Shown: piece by piece, positions 31,179 through 38,949 of the stretch | How positions within the stretch are numbered: the first letter of the stretch is position 1 | How the letters are laid out: every line of letters starts with the position of its first letter | NCBI GenBank assembly: GCA_025558075.1 | Contig: JAHLKF010000051.1 | Span: 1-38,949, forward strand | Reading direction: 5' to 3' | DNA: 38,949 nucleotides | Source: Gaertneriomyces semiglobifer | Taxonomy: Eukaryota > Chytridiomycota > Chytridiomycetes > Spizellomycetales > Spizellomycetaceae | Program-made: the position numbers and the translations under genes | Notes under the pieces: model-generated | The model's input: the letters and a program-made list of their open reading frames with translations, nothing else | Databases searched by the model: none | What the model was told of the DNA's origin: nothing

Positions 31179-34100
31179 ATGGCTAGCATAACCGACGTTC
31201 CGGAGCATCGCATCCGGCCCATTTACGGTTCGTACGCAGTGATTTAAAAAAGGCCAAGGGATCCGCTAAAGATTCCAGAAGCCGCATTTTCGTCTTTTAG
31301 CTGCTAACCCCTCAATATGATCTCCAGATGCCTTAGATTCGGGGTCCCCACGACAGGCACTCGCCCTGTGCCAAAAAGCCCTCAAAAAGCAACCGAATGC
31401 CTTGATATTAAAATCTCTGCAAGCACTCGCATTGGATCGGTTAGGGCGGGAAGACGAAGCATTAGAAGTATGCGAAGAAGTCAAGAAAGCTGGGCCAACG
31501 GATGAAGCAGTGTTACAGGGTGTGATGATGGTTTGGAGAGGATGCGGCAAGCGTAAGTGTCTATAAGTGAGATCAAGAAACGCAACAGGGCCCTTATTCA
31601 GATTATCCTCAGATAAGGAAATCATTGAGGCATACGAAACAGCATTCAGCAAGCAACCTCGGAATGAAGAATTGGGCAACCATTTTTTTATGGCCTTGGT
31701 AAGAGCGGGCGGAGAGTATGCTCGAATGCAACAGGTAAGAGTTTCCCTGTCACTCGCCGGCAGACCCTCGCTCACTTGCTCGTTTCGTTTGCGCTAGACC
31801 GCCATGAAACTCCAAAAGCAATTCAAGAGCCCGCGATACCTCTTCTGGACTATTATGACCATCTGGGTACAAGCTAAACAGACCACCGACGAGCAAAAGA
31901 AGAAACTGATGACCACACTTGCTGAACGCATGATTGTCAAAGCCGGAGAAGAAGGAAAAGTGACCGATTATGAAAGTACGTTTGCCAAGCTAGCATGCCT
32001 TTCGCGCTCGTTGGTTACCCGGTTCTCGTTTTACTGACTTGCTATTGGCGAAACGTTAGGCCTACTGCTATACCTTGACATTCTCACCACCCAGAATAAA
32101 CATGCCGAAGCGCTTTCGCTTGTACTCTCTCCCCTTGGCAAACTGTGCAAGCTCCCCGTTGACCATTCTCGGCACCTCATCACCCTGCACGCACAACTCC
32201 ATCACTGGTCCGAAGCCATCTCGCTCAGTCGTGATATTCTCCGTTCGAATCCGGATGATTGGACTGCGTGGGAATCGTACATTACCGGCGTAGTGAGCAC
32301 GGGCGAAGACGGTCACGCTTTTGTGAAGGAGATTCAAGAGCAAGTGGTCCGAGAGGAAGGGCGGGTGAGAGGTCCGTGGCTGGCAGGGTTAGAGTTGGAA
32401 AAACGGCTCACTAACTTGAGGAACAAGCAAAACGGAGAGGAGCCGATTGAGGTCAATAGAGCTGACGAGGCGGGTGTGACACCGGAAATGATCATTGACT
32501 TCTACACCCGTTTCAACGGTTTGACGTCGTGCTATGATGATTTGCGACCCTACCTGGCCCTCCCCCCACATCACCAAAGCCAGGTGATCCAGCACTTTAC
32601 ATCTCTAATTTCCCCGAACGAAATCACTGTCAAAACTCTTCGCCCGACGCTCAATGCCGAGAAGATCTTGTTCTACTACAGCACACTCGCAGCGTTGGAT
32701 GAACAGGCAGCCATGACCAACGTCAAACGCTACATGGAGAAATACAAGGAGACAATTCCTTTGGGAGAAGGACAGGACCCGCGTAGTCTTCATCCTGGAG
32801 ACGATTATGTGATGTTGGCGGCCTATACGTTATTGTATCTCCAACGCCAGACCAACGAAACAACGACGCGTCAACCCATTCATCAGCAACAGCACCTGCT
32901 CTCCACTCTCCTCACTCTCGAGCTGTCCCTCCACTTTTCTCCGTCGGCCCACCCCCTCAAACTCCTCCTCTTCCCGATCTACACTGCCCTCGCAGTCCCT
33001 CCCCGCCTGCTCTCCCTAGCCAACTCCCTCTCCATCAAACAAATCCAACACGACACCCTCTCCTACCTCTCCACGGACCACCTCGAATCCACCTCCACGT
33101 CTCTCGACGCGCTGAGAGCGTTCTACACCACGACAGGGATCTACGAGAGCAACCACCGGGAAACGCCCGAGATGAAAGCCATGTGCTGGAAATGGGGCAC
33201 ATGGAGCCAAGTCGACGGGTTTGACGCGTTCGAGGCGCGGTTGGAGAAGAGTCTGCAGCGGGTGGTGACGAGGACGCAGATCGAGCGGGTGCGTGCTTTG
33301 GATTGTTTTGGGGACGTGGAGGGGTTGACCCATGTCTTGGGTGATTCGAAAGCGGGAGACGAGACAGAGTGGAGTGATAATCGGGACGTGGATGTCATGG
33401 TGAAGTTGGCGGATATGAATGCTGGGGAGTTGGTGTTTGGGAGGAAAGCGTATCCGAGGGAACGGAAAGGGTGGTTGATGTTACATGGATGTATGCGAGA
33501 TGTGCTCTTGTTGTTGTGCGATCATGACGCATCGCGTTTCCACATTGAGGAAGTTATGGGAAAGCTAACGGTGGTGGAAACGGAAGGAAAGGAAATGGGA
33601 TGCGACGAGGATGAAATGTACGTGGCTCGGTTCTTGGCAACCGTGCTCCGCATTATGACCACAGATCAACAAAACGCGACCGACGGAAGCGAACAAGAAA
33701 TTACAAAGCTGTTCAACGACATTGATGGTAAAAACCTCGTATATTTTTTTCAAATTTCAAATGATTTGACACTCACATACCTTCCTCTTTCATTGCACAG
33801 ATCGTATCCGTAACACAGTACAACCATCACCCCTCAACACATTCACACACTTGACGCACACGCTCGAACTCCTCCACATTCTCCACCTCCTATGCTCCAA
33901 CATCCACGCACGCACCAACCCCAACCCACCCAAGACCAAATCGAAATCTAAATCCAAATCCGCCATGCCGCACCACCACCCTTACCGCGCGAAAACCACC
34001 ACAGCCCTCCAAGCCCTGCTGAACCGACTCGACTCATTACCTCGCGAGATGGAAGTGTCCGTCGAGGTGCCCCAGTGGTTAAAGGGGTTTGAGAAGATGG

Positions 34101-34201
34101 GGCGCGTGAAGATGGATGTGGAGACGTGGATTCGGGAGGCGTGGGGTGCGAGAGCGAGCGAGGTCAAGGAGTGGGTGCAGAAGGCTTTGAAAGCTGTTTG
34201 A
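31179..34201 (+). CDS. NAA25: NatB N-terminal acetyltransferase auxiliary subunit (NAA25 / Mdm20)
   Basis: Model: join(31179..31227, 31328..31552, 31613..31734, 31798..31975, 32060..33727, 33801..34201), 880 residues; yeast Mdm20 is about 800 and human NAA25 972. Introns 60-100 nt. NAA25 is a TPR superhelix that anchors the catalytic Naa20 at the ribosome exit; NatB acetylates Met-Asp/Glu/Asn/Gln N-termini, including actin and tropomyosin. The sequence opens with the family block RIRPIYDALDSGSPRQALAL, followed by TPR-like pairs (LQALALDRLGREDEALEVCE; EYARMQQTAMKLQKQFKSPR), the PDDWTAWESYI segment and the RGPWLAGLELEKRL motif. The last exon holds a Lys/Ser run (KSKSKSKS) that is probably a disordered insertion. 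The C-terminus ends in a charged helix. Confidence 0.94.
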
Positions 34202-34588
34202 AAAGTTGCGGTGATGGAGTGGTTTCGTTTATGTTAATGATGTATTTATGTTTGGATGCCGATGTGGATGTGCGGTTACATAGTTGGCGTATCCGAAACT
34301 CGCACAACAGATGTATGTATGTATGTATATACGTATGTGGATAGATGCACGGATGGACGGATGCACTGATGGTGTGAGGGATTGGATGAAGGTTTGGGGA
34401 AAAAAGAAAAGAAGGGATTCAAGATAATATAACTGATACTGACACACCACTACAAAACAACATCTGTTTGTAGATTGTTCTGACTCTGTTGACACATGAG
34501 AACATTCGAAGGGAGAAATCCCATCACAAACTTTGTTTCCTACCACGCATCCTTCAACCAAAAAGGAAAGTACAAAGAGCAACACGGC
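34202..34588. other. convergent 3' flanks, NAA25 / PGM
   Basis: 387 bp between two stop codons, with simple repeats: ATGT units at 34311-34338 and loosely repeated GGATG/GATGCA units to about 34375. No gene seen. Confidence 0.5.
34311..34338. repeat. ATGT tetranucleotide microsatellite
   Basis: About four perfect ATGT units followed by degenerate ATAT/ACGT units, in the shared 3' region of NAA25 and PGM. Confidence 0.7.
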
Positions 34589-36435
34589 TTAGGTGATAAC
34601 AGTGGGTTCCTTCCGACCGGTCAACTCCACCAAACGACTCACACTCAACGCCACCCCAATCAAATCCTTCAACGCCTCCTTTGTCTCTCTCTTGGTATCA
34701 TCCTTTGAATACTGCTCGACGTACATGCGAATGGTAGCACCCTGACTCCCGGTTCCACTCAATCGGAATATCACGCGACTCCCATCCTCAAAGACAATCC
34801 TCAATCCCTGATTCTTACTCACAGAGTGATCAATCGGGTCCGTGTACTCGAAGTTATCCGCGGTGGCCACGACATAGGTGTGAGACCCGCTGGAAAGGGT
34901 CTGTCCTTTGGCACTGGGGAGGAATGCGTTCAAGTTATCCATGACTTTTTGGGCCGCGGCCGAATCGACCTCTTCGTAATCGTAACGCGAAAAGTAGTTG
35001 CGACCGTACACCTCATAGTGCTTGTTGAGGATATCGTTGAGCGAGACGTTGGGGTTGGTTTTTGACGCGTAAGCGACGATGGAGAGCCACGCGAGGATGG
35101 CCCATACACCGTCCTTTTCCCGGATATGGTCTGATCCTGTTCCAAAGGATTCTTCGCCGCAAATGGAGCATTGGTTGGCGTCCATGAGGTTACCAAAGAA
35201 TTTCCAGCCGGTTGGGACTTCGTAGAGTTTAATGCCCTTTTTCTTGGCAACGAGGTCTAGGGCACCCGAAGTCGGCATGGATCTTGCGAGACCCTTGACG
35301 CCTGTTTTGCGGAAGTAAGGGATGGCGTCGGTGGCATAGGCGGCGATGATGGCCACGGAATCCGACGGGTTGACAAAGGCGCCCTTTCCAATGATCATGT
35401 TCCTGTCGCCGTCGCCGTCAGACGCGGCGCCGAAATCAATGGATTCGGATTCGACGCGCTGGACGAGGTCGTGGGCGTACGTCAAGTTCGGGTCTGGGTG
35501 GCCGCCGCCAAAGTCGGTGAGTGGGGTATCGTTCATGACTGAAGAAGTGGGCAAGCCGAGTTCGTCGACGAGGAGACGGCGATTGTACGGGCCTGTAACC
35601 CCGTGCATCGAGTCAAACAAGACACGGAAAGATGGACGAGACTTGAAAAAGTCGCGCAGCATGTTGAAATCAAAGATTTCTTTCATGAGTTCGACATAGT
35701 CGGAAACAGAGTCGACAACTTCGACCGTTAGATCGCCATATGATTTTGAGCCGATGGCAGAGAGGTCGACGTGCGGGAGATCGGCGAGTTTGTAGGATGA
35801 GATTTGGGTGGTGATCTTGTAAATTTTGTCGGTGACGCTTTCGGGAGCGGGACCACCGTTACTCATGTTGAATTTGATACCGAAATCGTTGTCGGGGCCT
35901 CCAGGGTTGTGAGAGGCGGTGAGAAGAATACCACCTGTGGCTTTGCGTTTGCGAATGAGGTTGGATACGGCGGGAGTGGAAAAGATGCCATTTTGGCCAA
36001 TGATGAGATGGGAGACCTTGTTTCCAGCGGCGATTTTGATGATTCTTTGAATGGCTTCTTCTAGAAAGTAGCGACCGTCACCGCCGACAATCAGAGTTGA
36101 CCCTGCGGGACCGGAAGGGATGGCTGAGAGGGTTGCTTGGATAAAGTTTTCTGTGTAGTGAGGTTGCTGGAACACCTTGACGCGTTTCCTAAGGCCTGGA
36201 ACGTTTGACGAAAGGCAGTTAGATAGTCTGTAATGGTTGGTTGCGACCTGAATGTGTTGTGCTTTCATACATACCGGAGGTACCAGGCTTCTGGCCGTCA
36301 AACGGCTTTGTCTCTACCTACACAACAATTACAAGCATGAATCAGTCCATAGCACACCAGGCACCTGCAAAACGGGGAAGGAGTCCAGAGAGAGAGATAG
36401 CATACCTCCTTGATATTGAAGACGGCAGCGGGCAT
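34589..36435 (-). CDS. PGM1: phosphoglucomutase (alpha-D-glucose 1,6-phosphomutase)
   Basis: Model: complement(join(34589..36195, 36275..36317, 36406..36435)), 559 residues; human PGM1 has 562. The spliced N-terminus reads [20 protein letters not shown] then [13 protein letters not shown], so the longer unspliced frame is intron read-through. The enzyme interconverts glucose 1- and 6-phosphate in glycogen, trehalose and cell-wall precursor metabolism. The phosphoserine loop TASHNPGG (Ser119), the metal loop DGDGDRNM, the sugar-binding [17 protein letters not shown] and the phosphate-binding [13 protein letters not shown] are intact. It is cytosolic, with no targeting signal seen. The introns (79 and 88 nt) are confined to the first 25 codons. 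Confidence 0.97.
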
Positions 36436-37793
36436 GACTGTATTCTTGATCTGCGCGATGGTGTAGGAACGTAAACACTGTAGCTATTGGATGCGTGCCA
36501 ACCAAGCTACAACCGACAAGAGACAGCGATGGATGAAAAGAGTAGCTTGAAGATATGATCGATCGATTGGATGGATATACAAGTGTTCAATGTGGAAAGC
36601 AGGTGTATGCAGCAGCAGCAAGTGTACGTTTGCAGAAGGGGGGATCTGATAAGTCTTTGATTTTGGCTGTGAGCTGAATTTGAAGGGTGACGTACACGCG
36701 ACAAACAACAACAACAACAACCGAGGGATGAGTTGAACATGAATGAATAGGCGGCGGTTCAAAGACAACATGCAATGGTTATTCTCTCTCGTCGCACGCA
36801 TTCTGTCTATTCTTGGGCGGTGGCCTCCCCGCTTTGGCGCATTGTTCCTGCCAAAGGAAGACAAGATCTGTCCGTATTCGTTACCTGCTCTCGTTCGAAT
36901 GTGTCTTACATGGTATGGGGACTCTGGGGTCGAACATGCACATCACATCACATCATGAACGTGTACATGTACATCGATTGTGATCCATCGCACCCATTTG
37001 CAAGGTATGCATGCACTGAACGAGATCCCACCTCTCCCAAACTCTATATAGTCTATATCTAGACTAGCAGAGTCTGCAAGCCATGCGAACCGCCAACTTG
37101 CATACATGGACCACACACTCATCTTCATCGTTCTTGTCCGGTCTTCAGTGTTCCTTTTCATTGTTTTCAACGTTTCCTCCATCTGATCACGTGGGGCCAC
37201 TTACGCCCCTCACGTGCCGTTTGACAGTCACGTGCCATAGTCGTTGATCTTCGGATAATTGTGGATCATCAGCGTTTCTGTTAAAATTAAATGACCCCGG
37301 CAGCGCTCGGATCAACGGGGATTACATCATCTTCGGGGACTGAGCGCGTGACACGCCATCACCCAAGCCCCCGACGGCACAGTCACAGAAAGATTATGAC
37401 GCGCCTGCCAACAGTAGTTCTGCACAGAACACTTGGCAGCGCGAAACGAAACGAGCGCGTCATGTCCAGTGAGATAATGGGAGTAATAGGATAATATCTC
37501 ACACCTCCACCAAGTGCATGCCACTCATCAGTCAAGACGATTAAGCAACTCGCTCAGCAAGAAAGAAGCCCAGATCACACTCTCCCCGTTCTGCCACCTT
37601 TTGTTAGTAGTAGCCCCATTCAACCCAGCTTTTGTTGTCGTAATTCAATTCACAAGCCAGCTAGCCAGCCAGCCCATCTCTCTCGAGAATCGTATAAAGC
37701 TCGGGTTGTTCTCGTTTCGGGATCTGGAGATTTCTTCCTTTACTTCCACAGTTTATTCTATTTTCATTAACAACGTATATATCACACACTATC
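36436..37793. promoter_or_regulatory. 1.36-kb divergent intergenic region, PGM / mitochondrial protein gene
   Basis: The longest gene-free stretch. It holds a CAA run (36701-36721), a GTACATGTAC palindrome (36963-36972), three TCACGTG elements (37187-37234) and a CT-rich 5' leader (about 37610-37790). Several short frames cross it, all without family features or splice support. Confidence 0.5.
37187..37234. promoter_or_regulatory. cluster of three TCACGTG elements
   Basis: CACGTG at 37188-37193, 37211-37216 and 37229-37234, each preceded by T, all within 48 bp. Two fit the extended Cbf1-type RTCACGTG. They lie about 560 bp upstream of the plus-strand gene and about 750 bp upstream of PGM. 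Confidence 0.6.
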
Positions 37794-38636
37794 ATGTACG
37801 CTCGTACTGTGCTTCGTTCGTCGGCTCGTCATCGTGCATCCCTTCCCTACCTCGCCGTTGCTCCGCGGCATTACCACCACAGCGTCGATATCCCCGTGCC
37901 CAATACAACCTCTTCAACGGCTGATGCCGCCAAGTCATCCGTCAAGGACAAAGTCCCACCACCTCCCGCCGCATCCGAGCGCAACTTCTTCCCCCACACA
38001 GAAGCTGATGCAAGTCATCCTTCCACCAATGTCAACGAGGCAACCCGCATCCAGCCTTCGAAAAAAGTTAAGAACAGTTCCTCCACGACCGTCGAAGAAT
38101 TGGTCGACTTGCCGCCGGAAAAGATTCTAGAAAAGGCGGGTGTCAACCCGGCCGCTACAACACCTAGTCATCACCGTGTCCCCGCTTCCGCCGCCCATGA
38201 AATCCTTGCTGAATTCGAAGCCTCTGCATATCCGCCTCGGTCAACCGGCCCACGTCTCGTTACCAACCAAGAAAAGGGTTCCTCTGACTATATAACGGCA
38301 ACATCGCCGGAGAGTGACCCAACCGCGGCGAACTCTTTCGCGACTGCATCGCGAGTCACAACAGCTTCCGATGCATCTGGTCATGCATCCGTTGACACTG
38401 GCAACGGTGGAATGCCAGAGGGTGGTGTGACTCCCGTACATCCTTTTGTTTCCAGCGCGGAAACCTCCGCAGTCTCGAATTCCCAACCATCGCTGCTCAA
38501 ACGGGTTCTCGGCGCGACCATACAAAAGGGCGAACGCAGCTGGGAACTGGCAGAAGAATTTTTGGAAAAGGCTCGTGAACGGGGGTCTGTCGTCCCGAAC
38601 GGCACCACCAGTGTATGGGAGTTGGGAAAACGGTAG
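37794..38636 (+). CDS. uncharacterised protein, probable mitochondrial presequence
   Basis: A single-exon frame of 280 residues. The first 31 residues (MYARTVLRSSARHRASLPYL …) contain several Arg and no acidic residue, the pattern of a mitochondrial targeting presequence; this is inference. The middle is low-complexity, Ser/Thr/Ala/Pro-rich and probably disordered, with a short helical patch (TTVEELVDLPPEKILEKAGV). The C-terminal 45 residues look structured (SLLKRVLGATIQKGERSWEL then AEEFLEKARERG) and amphipathic. I recognise no family. Codon usage resembles the neighbours. The start is the first ATG after a CT-rich leader. It is the only intronless gene in the window. Confidence 0.75.
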   Translation: MYARTVLRSSARHRASLPYLAVAPRHYHHSVDIPVPNTTSSTADAAKSSVKDKVPPPPAASERNFFPHTEADASHPSTNVNEATRIQPSKKVKNSSSTTVEELVDLPPEKILEKAGVNPAATTPSHHRVPASAAHEILAEFEASAYPPRSTGPRLVTNQEKGSSDYITATSPESDPTAANSFATASRVTTASDASGHASVDTGNGGMPEGGVTPVHPFVSSAETSAVSNSQPSLLKRVLGATIQKGERSWELAEEFLEKARERGSVVPNGTTSVWELGKR

Positions 38637-38949
38637 TTGCGCTTTTCTTTAGATGGCTGATCTTTGGTTCGCAATGTCTCATATTTCTGGCTCATGCACA
38701 CCCATGGAATATGGATAACGAATCGCGGTGACAGGTTGTTGTGATTTCTGGGTCACTGCATAATATAAAACAATATATGATTATTCCTCTTGCCGATGAT
38801 ATGTTTTGGCATCTTCGATACTGTAATCGTGCAATTCCGACACGCAGCTTCGACCGCCTTTGTATGAGTGCTAGCATGTTCTTTTGACTGCCCTCAATTC
38901 ACATTCGCCGTGACCAGAAAACCATGAACTGGTGGTCGTAAATGGCAAT
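38637..38949. other. right edge, no gene seen
   Basis: The 3' flank of the preceding gene, AT-rich around 38760-38790. No coding exon could be supported before the window ends. Confidence 0.4.

Noticed and set aside
32200..32260. A tRNA-like B box (GTTCGAATCC) on the plus strand
   Set aside because: It lies inside the NAA25 coding exon and has no A box or cloverleaf around it.
36196..36301. A 35-residue N-terminal extension on phosphoglucomutase from the unspliced frame
   Set aside because: It is intron read-through; splicing to 36275-36317 and 36406-36435 gives the expected PGM N-terminus.
36743..37200. Small frames in the PGM upstream region
   Set aside because: They overlap simple repeats and regulatory palindromes and lack any coding signature.

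Overview
The window is nuclear DNA from a eukaryote, most likely a zoosporic (flagellated) fungus of the chytrid type. Genes are dense and lie on both strands. Forty-five short spliceosomal introns can be placed; nearly all are 57-120 nt, with GTRNGT-like donors, CTAAC/CTGAC-like branch sites and CAG/TAG acceptors, and reading phase is preserved across every junction. The content is typically fungal (GCN1, PRP28, EMC5, NatB subunit). Two genes point to a motile stage: the ciliary GTPase IFT27 and apicortin, a partial p25-alpha plus doublecortin protein known in fungi only from flagellated groups. No transposon, CRISPR, tRNA or rRNA gene was seen.

Layout: (-) uncharacterised Ser-rich protein, 225-1349; (+) GCN1, 2286-10636; (-) apicortin, 10678-11409; (+) RPL30, 11951-12480; (+) a kinase with the architecture EF-hand / STE20-family (GCK-like) kinase / RhoGEF (DH) / PH, 12956-16707; (-) SCOC-like short coiled coil, 16907-17367; (+) EMC5, 17914-18481; (-) PRP28, 18593-21188; (+) LENG8/THP3-like SAC3-domain protein, 21270-24042; (-) IFT27, 24217-25035; (-) pRiA4b ORF-3-like protein, 25457-26459; (-) UBXN7/Ubx5-like p97 cofactor, 26805-28592; (+) cytosolic NAD-dependent glycerol-3-phosphate dehydrogenase, 29540-30738; (+) NAA25/Mdm20-like NatB subunit, 31179-34201; (-) phosphoglucomutase, 34589-36435; (+) a lineage-specific, probably mitochondrial protein, 37794-38636.

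The neighbours do not form one pathway; this is ordinary fungal gene order. Themes do recur: translation and its stress control (GCN1, RPL30, NAA25), RNA processing (PRP28 and the THP3-like gene share an 81-bp divergent promoter), membrane-protein and ubiquitin quality control (EMC5, UBXN7-like), carbon metabolism (GPD, PGM), and the microtubule/flagellar cytoskeleton (apicortin, IFT27).

The most unusual object is the 1146-residue EF-hand/STE20/DH/PH protein. It puts a possible calcium sensor, a Ste20 kinase and a Rho-type exchange factor on one chain. Its 5' end is built of micro-exons, including one whose coding part is only the ATG, and a decayed copy of its EF-hand exon lies just past its stop codon. 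All gene models were built by hand from splice signals, phase and family recognition, with no database search.
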